Part shown: positions 1-9,717 of the stretch, in pieces
How the letters are laid out: each line of letters opens with the position of its first letter
Position numbering within the stretch: position 1 is the first letter of the stretch
DNA from: AC-32 sp035624425
GTDB taxonomy: Bacteria > Actinomycetota > Thermoleophilia > Gaiellales > Gaiellaceae
Direction: 5' to 3'
Assembly: GCA_035624425.1 (NCBI GenBank)
Contig: DASPRN010000094.1
Span: forward strand, 1-23,983
Length of the DNA stretch: 23,983 nucleotides
Translations under genes and position numbers: made by a program
The notes under the pieces: generated by a model
Told to the model about the DNA's origin: nothing
Seen by the model: only the letters and a program-made list of their open reading frames with translations
Database searches by the model: none

Positions 1-224
1 TCCATCACCGGGGCGAAGCGCGCGATCGCGCCGCAGCGGAGGTAGTCGCCGTAGGAGAAGCCTCCCGGGAGGACGACGGCGTCCACATCCGGCGGCAGCT
101 CGAGCTCCCCGTGCCAGACGAGCAAGGGCTCGGCGTCGAGCGCCTCGAACGCCAGGGCCGCGTCCCGGTCGTCGTTCGAGCCGGGGAAGACGATGACCGC
201 GATCCTCGGCCGGGGCTCGGTCAC
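1..224 (-). CDS. purQ: Phosphoribosylformylglycinamidine synthase, glutaminase subunit (partial)
   Basis: This is the N-terminal part (about 74 codons) of PurQ, the glutamine amidotransferase subunit that supplies ammonia to PurL for converting FGAR to FGAM in purine synthesis. The visible protein starts MTEPRPRIAVIVFPGSND and contains the conserved segment LPGGFSYGDYLRCGAIA, typical of PurQ. The catalytic Cys of the glutaminase lies beyond the left edge and cannot be checked. The start is a GTG whose last two bases are the first two of the purS TGA stop (GTGA), so translation is probably coupled to purS. It is the last visible member of the purD-E-B-C-S-Q series; purL would be expected next. 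The truncation is caused by the window edge. Confidence 0.93.
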   Translation of the reverse strand, partial: MTEPRPRIAVIVFPGSNDDRDAALAFEALDAEPLLVWHGELELPPDVDAVVLPGGFSYGDYLRCGAIARFAPVM

Positions 225-460
225 GGCGCCACCGTGATCTCGTACGACTCGATCAGCGGGTTCGCGAGCAGCTGCTCGCACATCCGCTCGAGCTCGTCCC
301 GCGCGCGCTCGGGATCCTCGGCTTCGAGCTCCAGCTCGACCAGTCGCCCCACCCTGGCCGCCTCGACCGCGAAGCCGAGATGCCGCAACGAGGTCTCGAC
401 CGCCTCGCCCTGCGGGTCGAGGATGCCCGGCTTCGGGCGCACCAGCACGATGGCCTTCAA
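221..460 (-). CDS. purS: Phosphoribosylformylglycinamidine synthase subunit PurS
   Basis: This small protein of 79 residues is the third subunit of the multi-part FGAM synthase and bridges PurL and PurQ. The sequence begins MKAIVLVRPKPGILDPQGEAV, the characteristic PurS opening (V.V.PK.G..DPQG..V), and the length equals the family norm of about 80. The start codon is TTG, overlapping the purC stop (TTGA); no better start exists, and the first residues are part of the conserved strand. The coupling to purC upstream and purQ downstream suggests matched expression of FGAM synthase parts. PurS occurs in organisms that use small PurL, so a separate short PurL is expected further left. Confidence 0.95.
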   Translation of the reverse strand: MKAIVLVRPKPGILDPQGEAVETSLRHLGFAVEAARVGRLVELELEAEDPERARDELERMCEQLLANPLIESYEITVAP

Positions 461-1312
461 CCCAGCACCACCTCGGGATCGGCGAGGTAGTCGTCGAAGG
501 CGATCTCGGTGATCCGCTCGAACGCGTCCACGTAGCGGGCGCGGGTGCCGGCGACGATGTCAGCGGGCAGCTCGGGGCCCGGATGGGTCTTGTCCCAGCC
601 GAGCGTCTCGCAGTAGTCGCGGACGTACTGCTTGTCAAAGGACGGCTGGCCGCGTCCCGGCTCATACTCGTCCGCCGGCCAGAACCGCGACGAGTCCGGC
701 GTGAACGCCTCGTCGGCCAGCACGAGCCGTCCCTCGGGATCGACGCCTAGCTCGAACTTCGTGTCGGCGATCAGGATCCCGTGCTCGGCGGCGCGCTGAG
801 AGGCGAAGCGGTAGAGCTCGAGCGAGATCCGCTCGGCCTCGTCGAAGCGCTCCTCGCCGACCAGCTCGACGGCCTGGGCGGGATCGATGTTCTCGTCGTG
901 CCCCTCCAGCGCCTTCGTCGACGGCGTGAAGATCGGTTCGGGAAGCCGTGCCGACTCGACCAGGCCCTCCGGCAGCTCGTGACCGCAGACCGCGCCGGTC
1001 GCACGGTAGTCCTTCCAGCCCGACCCGGCGAGGTAGCCGCGGACGACGCACTCGAGCGGGAGCATCTCCAGCCGCCGGCACTCGGTCGAGCGGCCGTCGG
1101 GCCCCAGCGCAAGCAGGTGGTTCGGCACCAGCTCGCGGGTCCGGGCGAACCAGAACGCGGACAGCCCCGTCAGCACGCGGCCCTTGTCGGGAATCTCGGT
1201 TGGGAGCACGACGTCGAAGGTGGAGATGCGGTCGCTCGCGACGAGCAGCAGCCTCTCGGCGTCGAGCTCGAACAGCTCGCGCACCTTTCCGCTCCCGACG
1301 TGGGTTGCGGCC

Positions 1313-1320
<8 letters not shown>
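457..1320 (-). CDS. purC: SAICAR synthetase
   Basis: PurC joins aspartate to CAIR with ATP to form SAICAR, the step that precedes PurB. The 287-residue protein opens with GSGKVRELFEL (the nucleotide-binding loop region), followed by VASDRISTFDVVLPTEIPDK, a hallmark of the family, then VVRGYLAGSGWKDY and DTKFELGVD near residue 190. The length fits the longer PurC form (about 290 residues) rather than the roughly 237-residue E. coli type. The ATG start overlaps the end of purB by 8 nt. It sits between its product-using partner purB and purS, so the order follows the pathway closely. No internal defect is seen. Confidence 0.96.
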
Positions 1321-2629
<1,309 letters not shown>

Positions 2630-2639
2630 CGACTCGACT

Positions 2640-3059
2640 CTAGCCGAGCCGCAGGATACGGACCGCCAGGATGGCGGCGTTCCGCGCGTTGTCGACGCCG
2701 ACGGTGGCGACGGGCACACCCGGGGGGAGCTGAACGATCGAGAGCAGCGCGTCGAGCCCGTCGAGCACGCTCTTCTCGGAGCGAAGCGGGACGCCGATCA
2801 CCGGGAGGTCGGTCTGCGCTGCGACCACTCCGGGCAGCGCGGCCGCCAGCCCTGCGCCGGCGATCAGCACCCTTAGGCCGCGGTCGTGCGCGGAGCGCGC
2901 GTACTCCGCGACGGCATCCGGGTTGCGGTGGGCCGAGCGCACCTCGAGCTCGTGCGGGATCCCGTGCGAGGCGAGCTCGTCCAGGGCCGGCTGCATCCGG
3001 TCTCGGTCCGAGTCGGAGCCGACCAGGATCCCGACGAGCGGCCGCTCAGCTGCGGACAT
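2640..3059 (-). CDS. purE: N5-carboxyaminoimidazole ribonucleotide mutase
   Basis: PurE interconverts N5-CAIR and CAIR. The protein starts MSAAERPLVGILVGSDSD and has the family motifs GSDSD, VRSAHRNPD (with the catalytic His of SAHR) and AGAGLAAALPGVVAAQT, then GVPL. It has 139 residues, shorter than the usual 160-170; it ends at AAILAVRILRLG and lacks the C-terminal helical tail of the E. coli enzyme. The segment that reads GGAAHLPG in E. coli reads LAAALPG here, so a conserved His is Ala. The frame is open further upstream, but only this ATG gives a normal PurE N-terminus. It overlaps purD by 14 nt. No purK is seen in the window. Confidence 0.93.
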   Translation of the reverse strand: MSAAERPLVGILVGSDSDRDRMQPALDELASHGIPHELEVRSAHRNPDAVAEYARSAHDRGLRVLIAGAGLAAALPGVVAAQTDLPVIGVPLRSEKSVLDGLDALLSIVQLPPGVPVATVGVDNARNAAILAVRILRLG

Positions 3060-4269
3060 GGTCCTCCGCGGCTGCGAGCCCGATGTCGCGACGGAAGCGC
3101 ATGCCCGCGAACGAGATGCGGCCGACCGCATCGTAAGCCTGCGCGCGGGCGGCGGCGAGATCGTCGCCGAGAGCGGTTACGTTCAGGATCCTCCCCCCGT
3201 TGGTGACGAGCCGGCCGTCGTGGCGCGCGGTCCCGGCGTGGAAGACGAGGGCGCCGGTGTCCTCGGCGTCCTCGATCCCTTCGATCGGCGTGCCGCTGTC
3301 GCCCCGCTCCGGATAGTCGCCGGAGGCGAGCACGACCGTCACGGCCGCGCGATCGGAGACGACGAGCTCGCCGTCGAGCCGGCCGGCGGCCGCCGAGGCG
3401 AGAGACATGAGGAGGTCGCCTTCGAGCCGCGGCAGGATCGACTGGGTCTCCGGGTCGCCGAAGCGGCAGTTGAACTCGAGCACGCGGGGGCCTTCCTCGG
3501 TCAGCATCAGGCCCGCGTACAGGAGCCCCGAGAACGGTGCGCCGCGGCGGGCGAGCTCGGCCAGCACCGGCCGGTGGACGGTGTCGACCAGCTCTTCGAC
3601 CTCGGGCTCACCGAGGCCGGGCACGGGCGAGTGGGACCCCATGCCGCCGGTGTTCGGGCCCTCGTCTCCCTCGCGGATTCGCTTGAAGTCCAGTGCCGGG
3701 GCCAGTGGCGCGGCATCCTGTCCATCCGCGACCGCGAAGAGGGAGACCTCCTCACCTTCGAGCAGCTCCTCGATCAGGAGCTCACTGCCGAGTGCGGTCG
3801 CCGCGCGCAGCCCGTCGTCGAGCTCCTGCTGGGTTCGGCAGACGAAAACGCCCTTGCCCGCCGCGAGCCCGTCGGCCTTGACGACGCAGGGCGGACGAGC
3901 GACGGCGAGACGGTTGGCGGCGGGAACGCCGGCCGCGTCGAGCACGTCCTTGGCGAAGCTCTTCGAGCCCTCGATTCGCGCCGCCTCGGCGGTCGGACCG
4001 AAGACGGCGACGCCGGCGTGTCGGAGGACGTCGGCGAGCCCGGCGACGAGCGGCGCCTCGGGGCCGACGACGACGAGGTCGATGTCGAGCTCACGGCAGA
4101 GGGCGAGCAGCCCTTCGCCGTCCTCGGCGCGCACGGGGTGGCACTCGCCGATCCGCGCGATCCCGGGGTTGCCCGGCGCCGCGTGGACGGCGTCGAGCCG
4201 AGGGCTCTGCGCAAGCTTCCAGACCAGCGCGTGCTCGCGCCCGCCAGACCCGACGACGAGGACCTTCAC
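3046..4269 (-). CDS. purD: Phosphoribosylamine-glycine ligase
   Basis: PurD (GARS) ligates glycine to phosphoribosylamine using ATP. The protein (407 residues, near the usual 420) begins MKVLVVGSGGREHALVWKL and has the expected GNPGI motif, the ATP-grasp core (VVKADGLAAGKGVFVC), the GPNTGGMGSHSP loop, and LEFNCRFGDPETQ, which holds metal ligands. The start is GTG with no Shine-Dalgarno; a TAGACT hexamer lies 6 nt before it, so the mRNA may be leaderless. It is the first gene of the minus-strand purine operon and is divergent from the methyltransferase gene. Confidence 0.96.
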   Translation of the reverse strand: MKVLVVGSGGREHALVWKLAQSPRLDAVHAAPGNPGIARIGECHPVRAEDGEGLLALCRELDIDLVVVGPEAPLVAGLADVLRHAGVAVFGPTAEAARIEGSKSFAKDVLDAAGVPAANRLAVARPPCVVKADGLAAGKGVFVCRTQQELDDGLRAATALGSELLIEELLEGEEVSLFAVADGQDAAPLAPALDFKRIREGDEGPNTGGMGSHSPVPGLGEPEVEELVDTVHRPVLAELARRGAPFSGLLYAGLMLTEEGPRVLEFNCRFGDPETQSILPRLEGDLLMSLASAAAGRLDGELVVSDRAAVTVVLASGDYPERGDSGTPIEGIEDAEDTGALVFHAGTARHDGRLVTNGGRILNVTALGDDLAAARAQAYDAVGRISFAGMRFRRDIGLAAAEDHVRS

Positions 4270-4275
4270 GCGCCG

Positions 4276-4281
4276 AGTCTA
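4276..4281 (-). promoter_or_regulatory. Candidate -10 element for leaderless purD transcript
   Basis: On the minus strand the hexamer TAGACT is followed by CGGCGC and then directly by the purD GTG. That spacing would place transcription start at or next to the G of the start codon. No Shine-Dalgarno precedes purD. The 18-nt string is nearly identical to that in front of the gene starting at 13748. No convincing -35 hexamer was identified. This is a pattern match, not proof. Confidence 0.45.
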
Positions 4282-4435
4282 CTCGCGACCCCGGCGCGAA
4301 CCACCCCGGGCGAGCCCCGCGACCTTGGTCCTGTAGTTCGGTTCGCCCGGCCTCCTCCCCGAGGCGATCGTAATCGGGAAAGACGCACGTGTCTGCAACG
4401 GGACCGTGCCGAAAGCGTGACAACGCAGCTCGCGC

Positions 4436-4464
4436 TTGACCCGGCCCGCCCCGTCGACGTGAAT
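4436..4464 (+). promoter_or_regulatory. Candidate promoter of the methyltransferase gene
   Basis: TTGACC at 4436-4441 and GTGAAT at 4459-4464 are separated by 17 nt, and the second hexamer ends 6 nt before the ATG at 4471. This would give a leaderless mRNA, consistent with the absence of a Shine-Dalgarno there. The -10 element is a poor match (it lacks the initial TA), so the call is weak. Confidence 0.25.
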
Positions 4465-4470
4465 ACCCCG

Positions 4471-5222
4471 ATGACCTTCGCCGTGTCGGGTGACGCGTAC
4501 GACAACTTCATGGGCCGCTACTCGCACGAGCTGGCGCCCGCCTTCGCGGATTTCGCCGGGATCGAGCCCGGCCAGACCGCGGTCGACGTCGGCTGCGGCT
4601 CCGGGATCCTGACCGAGGAGCTCGCCCGCCGACTCGGCCCGGCGGCGGTCGCGGCGGCCGACCCGTCACCGCTTGTCGAGGCGGCTGCCGCTCGGGTTCC
4701 CGAGGCAGACGTGCGGAAGGCTCAGGCCGAGAACCTGCCCTGGCCCGACGCGAGCTTCGACGCGGCGCTGGCGCAGCTCGTCCTCCACTTCCTCGACGAC
4801 CCGGTCGCAGGTCTCGCCGAGATGCGGAGGGTCGTCCGGCCCGGTGGCGTGGTCGCCGCGTGCTCGTGGAACTTCCCAAAGATGGGCCTCCTGCACACGT
4901 TCTGGGAGTCGGCCCGCGAAGTGACACCGGGGGTCGACAGCGAGACGCTTCACCTGGACACACTCGAGGAGTTCGCGCAGCTCGGCCGCGCAGCGGGTCT
5001 GGAAGAGGTCGAGGCCGTCCCGCAGGTGGTCTCCTCCCGGTACGAGAGCGTCGACGAGCTGTGGGAGACCTTCCAGCGCAGCGTCGGACCGGCGGGCGAG
5101 TACCTGGCCGGCGTTCCCCAGGAAACCGCAGTCGCGATTCGCGACGCCTGCCGCCGCCGGCTGGGAGACCCACCGGCCGGCTTCACGCTCGACGCGGAGG
5201 CCTGGTCCGTCCGCGGCCGCGC

Positions 5223-5226
<4 letters not shown>
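4471..5226 (+). CDS. Class I SAM-dependent methyltransferase
   Basis: The 251-residue protein is a Methyltransf_11/25-type enzyme of the ubiquinone/menaquinone or trans-aconitate methyltransferase-like group. The SAM-binding motif I is VDVGCGSG at residues 38-45; the acidic end of strand 2 is in AAADPSP, motif II is in DASFDAALAQLVLHFLDD, and MRRVVRPGGVVAACSW is the post-core motif. The substrate cannot be deduced. The frame is open far upstream on the antisense of purD, but that is a shadow; ATG 4471 gives a normal N-terminus (MTFAVSGDAYDNFMGRYS). An in-frame GTG at 4459 is the alternative. Its stop shares a CTAG with the purA stop, tail to tail. It lies alone on the plus strand among purine genes with no obvious pathway link. 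Confidence 0.85.
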
Positions 5227-6515
<1,289 letters not shown>

Positions 6516-6549
6516 GGGCCGGAGTTTGCCTAACGCGGCGGTTGAGGCG

Positions 6550-6783
6550 CTACCAGAGCGGCGAGGTCGCCTCGGCGGCGACGCCGCTACCGGCGCGGAT
6601 CACGCGGATGCGGTGGCCGCGTGGGCAGGTCGTCCAGCCGAGGTCGTCCTCGAGCCGCAGCGACCCCTCCGCGGTCAGGGCGGCGTACTCGCCGCCCGGC
6701 TCGAGCTCGGCGCAGGCCTGGCAGACGACCCTGAACCCGGCGGTGCGGGCGAGGAGCACGACGGTCTGCTCGAGAGAACTCAT
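6550..6783 (-). CDS. Small zinc-ribbon-like protein of unknown function
   Basis: This 77-residue protein is not recognised as a named family. Its visible features are a CQAC pair (C21 and C24) and a later CPRGH segment (C53 and H57), which together could bind one zinc ion as a C2-CH ribbon; the rest is a mixed, acidic 50-residue sequence. The ATG overlaps the dnaB stop as ATGA, so it is translationally coupled to dnaB, and purA follows after 34 nt. The position in a replication/purine transcript is the only hint to its role. The reading frame is open further upstream, but that is a shadow of dnaB. Its existence as a gene is supported by coupling and frame, not by homology. Confidence 0.65.
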   Translation of the reverse strand: MSSLEQTVVLLARTAGFRVVCQACAELEPGGEYAALTAEGSLRLEDDLGWTTCPRGHRIRVIRAGSGVAAEATSPLW

Positions 6784-8129
6784 GCCGCAGGTGCCAGGTC
6801 GGCGAACTTGGCGTAGCGCTTCAGGAACGAGAGCTTGACCGTGTCGGTTGGCCCGTTGCGGTGCTTGGCGAGGTGCACCTCGGCGATGCCCTGCTGGTCG
6901 GATTCGTCGTTGTAGTACTCGTCGCGGTAGATGAACATCACGAGGTCGGCGTCCTGCTCGATCGAGCCCGACTCGCGCAGGTCGGAGAGGATCGGCCGCT
7001 TGTCGTGGCGCTGCTCGACGGCGCGCGAAAGCTGCGACATGGCCAGGATCGGGACATCGAGGTCGCGCGCGAGCACCTTCAGCTGCCGCGAGATCTGCGA
7101 GACCTCCTGGACGCGGTTCTCGACCGACGCGCCCGAGGTCATCAGCTGCAGGTAGTCGACGACGATCAGGCCGAGATTCGGCTCCCGCGACTTGAGGCGC
7201 CGCGCCTTCGAGCGGATCTCCATCATCGTGATCGAGCCCGTGTCGTCGACGTAGATGGGCGCCTTCGCCAGCCGGTCGCAGGCGGCGGTCAGGCGCGGCC
7301 AGTCGTCGGCGCCGAGCTTGCCGGTGCGCAGGCGCTGCGACTCGACCTTCGCCTCGCTGCACATCAGCCGCTGGGTCACCTCCGACTTCGACATCTCGAG
7401 CGTGAAGACGGCGACGGGCCGCTCGTCGCGCATCGCGAGGTTGGCGGCCATGCAGAGCCCGAGCCCGGACTTGCCCATGCTCGGGCGGGCGGCGACGACG
7501 ATCAGGTTCCCGGGCTGGAATCCGGAGGTGAGCCGGTCGAGGTCGCGAAACCCCGAGGGCGTTCCGGTCACCTCGGCGCCCGCCTCGTAAAGAGCGGTGA
7601 TCCGTTCGAAGCTGTCCTTAAGCAGCTCTTCGATGTGGCTGAACTCGCTCGTGACACGGGCCTGAGAAAGATCGAAGACGATCTGCTCAGCCCGGTCGAC
7701 GAGGTCGGTCGCCTCACCCGGTCGCTCCCAGCCGAGGATGGAGATCTCGCCGCCCGCCCGAATCAGACCGCGGAGCGTTGCCATCTCGCGCACGATGCGC
7801 GCGTAGTGCCCGGCGTTCGCGCTCGCCGGCACGAGCCGCGCGAGCTCGTGGATGCGAACGCGCCCGCCGGCCTGCTCGAGGTCACCTCGTTCTTCGAGCT
7901 CGTCGGTGAGCGTGATCGCGTCGACGGGATCGCCCTTTGCGTACAGGGCGAGCGCGGCGCGGTAGATGACGGCGTGGCTCTCGCGGTAGAAATCGCTTGC
8001 GTCCAGTGCTTCGCTGACCGCCCCGATCGCGCCGGGGGAGAGCATCATCGCGCCGAGGACTGATTCCTCGGCTTCGAGATTCTGCGGCGGGACCGGGGCG
8101 GTCGGCGAGGCCTGGGCGAGTTGGGCCAT
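6780..8129 (-). CDS. dnaB: Replicative DNA helicase
   Basis: DnaB is the hexameric helicase that unwinds the replication fork. The 449-residue protein has the N-terminal DnaB domain (PPQNLEAEESVLGAMM at about residues 15-30) and the RecA-type C-terminal domain, with Walker A ARPSMGKS (Lys about 220), the ETxxx-like region FTLEMSK, Walker B LIVVDYLQLM, and a final FLKRYAKFADL. Many actinobacterial dnaB genes carry inteins at the RPSMGK site or nearby; here the gene is uninterrupted. The frame is open to 8312, but the family alignment starts just after ATG 8129, so I took that. A LexA-like palindrome lies about 100 nt upstream. It follows rplI after a 222-nt gap. Confidence 0.96.
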   Translation of the reverse strand: MAQLAQASPTAPVPPQNLEAEESVLGAMMLSPGAIGAVSEALDASDFYRESHAVIYRAALALYAKGDPVDAITLTDELEERGDLEQAGGRVRIHELARLVPASANAGHYARIVREMATLRGLIRAGGEISILGWERPGEATDLVDRAEQIVFDLSQARVTSEFSHIEELLKDSFERITALYEAGAEVTGTPSGFRDLDRLTSGFQPGNLIVVAARPSMGKSGLGLCMAANLAMRDERPVAVFTLEMSKSEVTQRLMCSEAKVESQRLRTGKLGADDWPRLTAACDRLAKAPIYVDDTGSITMMEIRSKARRLKSREPNLGLIVVDYLQLMTSGASVENRVQEVSQISRQLKVLARDLDVPILAMSQLSRAVEQRHDKRPILSDLRESGSIEQDADLVMFIYRDEYYNDESDQQGIAEVHLAKHRNGPTDTVKLSFLKRYAKFADLAPAA

Positions 8130-8229
8130 CGCCGCTACCCAACCACTCGCACGGGCGTCGCGGAAGGTCTGGACGACCCGTCTTTCGACAGGCCTCCACA
8201 TGCCGGGTCCGCTCGGTTTGCAGGCACAA

Positions 8230-8245
8230 GGGAACGTATGTTCCC
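8230..8245. promoter_or_regulatory. Candidate LexA (SOS) box upstream of dnaB
   Basis: Read on the dnaB strand the site is GGGAACATACGTTCCC, a perfect inverted repeat around a 4-nt centre. Its core GAAC-N4-GTTC is the LexA box of Bacillus and Mycobacterium (for example CGAACATATGTTCG). It lies 101-116 nt before the dnaB ATG in the 222-nt gap after rplI, a position suited to a promoter operator. LexA control of dnaB is inferred from the motif alone; the outer bases (GG/CC) differ from the usual CG/CG. Confidence 0.5.
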
Positions 8246-8275
8246 AGAGCCCCCGGACGGCGCCTGTGGGCGGTT

Positions 8276-8294
8276 TTCCCGCTCGCAGCGGGAA
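8276..8294 (-). terminator. Hairpin downstream of rplI (possible terminator)
   Basis: TTCCCGCT and AGCGGGAA form an 8-bp perfect stem with a 3-nt loop. It lies 58 nt beyond the rplI stop and 147 nt before the dnaB start. There is no clear T-run after it, so intrinsic termination is uncertain; it may instead be a structure in the dnaB leader region. Confidence 0.35.
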
Positions 8295-8307
8295 CTTCCT
8301 GCGCAAT

Positions 8308-8333
8308 TCCACAGGCCGTGGGCGACCTGTGGA
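8308..8333 (-). terminator. Second hairpin downstream of rplI (possible terminator)
   Basis: TCCACAGG and CCTGTGGA are 8-bp inverted arms with a 10-nt loop, 19 nt beyond the rplI stop codon. A weak T-rich context follows on the minus strand only in part. Together with the hairpin at 8276-8294 it makes the end of the rpsF-ssb-rpsR-rplI transcript the likely function. Confidence 0.35.
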
Positions 8334-8351
8334 GAAAGGTGTGCGCTTCTG

Positions 8352-9008
8352 TTACTCCTCGGCGGCCGGCGCTGGGCCGGGGTCGGCCTCGGCGCCGGCT
8401 TCGGCTTCCTCGGCTTCGCCCTCTTCGGCGACGACCGCCTCGACCACCGCTTCGGCCTCCGCGTGCTCGGCCTCGGCCTGTGCCTGCGCCTCGGCCTCGG
8501 CCTGCGCCTCGGCCGCCGCGATCGCGTCCAGCTCCTCCTGCGGCGGCAATTCCCCGCCCTCGGGGACGACCGCGACCCGCAGGGTCGCCGTCACGTCGGC
8601 GAAGAGCTCGACCGGGATCTGGTAGCGCCCGATCCGCTTGATCGACTCGGGCAGCTCGAGCTTGCGCCGGTCGATCCTCACCTTGAGCTCGCTCCAGGCC
8701 GCCTCGGTTATGTCGGTCGCCGTCACCGAGCCGAACAGCGTCCCGGTCTCGCCGGCCTGGACGTCGAAGCGCAGCTCGGTGCCCTCGAGGCGGGCCGCGA
8801 TCTCCTGTGCCTGCTCGAAGCTCTGAGCCTCGTGCTTGGCCCGCTTCTCCTCGTGCTTGCGCAGCTCGGCGACCTTGGCCGGCGTCGCCGTCTCGGCCAG
8901 CTTGCGCGGGAGCAGGAAGTTGCGCGCGTAGCCCGGCGCGACGTCCACGACCTCGCCGCGGAGCCCGAGCTTCTCGACGTCCTTTCTCAGGATGACCTGC
9001 ACCGGCAC
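8352..9008 (-). CDS. rplI: Ribosomal protein bL9 with long acidic tail
   Basis: bL9 binds 23S rRNA at the base of the L1 stalk. The N-terminal RNA-binding domain is clear (MPVQVILRKDVEKLGLRGEVVDVAPGYARNFLLPRKLA), followed by the central helix and the C-terminal domain up to about residue 150 (ELFADVTATLRVAVVPE). The remaining 65-70 residues are an added Glu/Ala-rich tail (repeated AEAEAQ and AEAEAVV-type runs, ending PAPAAEE), so the protein is 218 residues against about 150 normally. The start is GTG, directly abutting the rpsR TGA. The tail is acidic and probably disordered or coiled coil; its role is unknown. Confidence 0.94.
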   Translation of the reverse strand: MPVQVILRKDVEKLGLRGEVVDVAPGYARNFLLPRKLAETATPAKVAELRKHEEKRAKHEAQSFEQAQEIAARLEGTELRFDVQAGETGTLFGSVTATDITEAAWSELKVRIDRRKLELPESIKRIGRYQIPVELFADVTATLRVAVVPEGGELPPQEELDAIAAAEAQAEAEAQAQAEAEHAEAEAVVEAVVAEEGEAEEAEAGAEADPGPAPAAEE

Positions 9009-9272
9009 TCAGCCTTTGGCGTATTCCAAGAGCGCCATCTCGCGCGCCCGCTTGACGGCGACCGCGACCTGCCGCTGGTGCCGCCGGCAGGCGCCGGTGA
9101 TCCGCCGCGAGCGGATCTTGCCCCTCTCGGAGACGTAGCGGCGGAGCTGGTTGATGTTCTTGTAGTCGACCTCCTGCACCTTCTCGCGGCAGAAGTAGCA
9201 GTTGCGCTTGCGGATCGGCCCGCCGGGAGCGGGGCGGCCCTTGCGCTGCTGTCGCTGGTCTCGCTGCGCCAT
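9009..9272 (-). CDS. rpsR: Ribosomal protein bS18 (zinc-binding form)
   Basis: bS18 binds the platform of the small subunit as a heterodimer with bS6. The 87-residue protein has the conserved core KNINQLRRYVSERGKIRSRRITG and a basic Gln/Arg-rich N-terminal tail. It keeps potential zinc ligands C25, C28 (CYFC), C61 and H64 (CRRH), the zinc-binding form; many bacteria also have a cysteine-free paralogue used under zinc limitation, and none is seen here. The ATG shares one base with the ssb stop (TGATG). Long upstream openness of the frame is a shadow of ssb. Confidence 0.95.
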   Translation of the reverse strand: MAQRDQRQQRKGRPAPGGPIRKRNCYFCREKVQEVDYKNINQLRRYVSERGKIRSRRITGACRRHQRQVAVAVKRAREMALLEYAKG

Positions 9273-9703
9273 CAGAACGGGATGTCGTCGTCGCTCGCGG
9301 TGCCGAAGTCGGCGCTCTCGGCGGGCGCGCCGCTCGGCACGAACTGCGGCTGGGCGCCCTCGGCGTCGGGGCGGCCGCCGAGGAACTGGACGCTGTCGGC
9401 GATGATCTCGACCGCCTGGCGCTTGGTTCCGTCCTGGGCCTCCCACTCGCGCCAGTCGAGCCTGCCGTCGACGCCGACCGGGCGGCCCTTCGACAGGTAC
9501 TGCGCGCAGCTCTCGCCCTGGTTGCCCCAGACGGTGACGTCGAAGTAGTTCGGCTTGTCGCCCCACTCGCCGGTGGCGCCGTCCTTCTGGCGGGTGTTGA
9601 CGGCGAGGCGCAGCTTGCAGACGGCCGTGCCGCTCGGCGTGTGGCGCAGCTCGGGGTCCTTCGTCAGGTTGCCGACGAGGACGACGCGGTTGATGTTGGC
9701 CAT
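9272..9703 (-). CDS. ssb: Single-stranded DNA-binding protein
   Basis: SSB coats single-stranded DNA in replication and repair. The 143-residue protein opens MANINRVVLVGNLTKDPELRHT, has the OB fold through about residue 108 (typical segments FDVTVWGNQGESCAQYLSKGRPVGVDGRL), a short Gly/Pro-containing linker, and the conserved acidic tip DDDIPF used for partner recruitment. The linker is short compared with many SSBs. The ATG is preceded by a strong GGGAGGA ribosome site and lies 14 nt after rpsF, which rules out the longer frame starting in rpsF. Confidence 0.96.
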   Translation of the reverse strand: MANINRVVLVGNLTKDPELRHTPSGTAVCKLRLAVNTRQKDGATGEWGDKPNYFDVTVWGNQGESCAQYLSKGRPVGVDGRLDWREWEAQDGTKRQAVEIIADSVQFLGGRPDAEGAQPQFVPSGAPAESADFGTASDDDIPF

Positions 9704-9717
9704 TCCTCCCTCTCCTC

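Noticed and set aside
2923..4470. Long plus-strand open frame upstream of the methyltransferase, opposite purE/purD
   Set aside because: It is an antisense shadow of high-GC genes; the Arg/Gly/Glu-rich product has no domain, and the methyltransferase N-terminus is at 4471.
6780..8129. Possible intein in dnaB
   Set aside because: The Walker A site RPSMGKS and all later motifs are contiguous and the length is 449 residues, so no intein is inserted.
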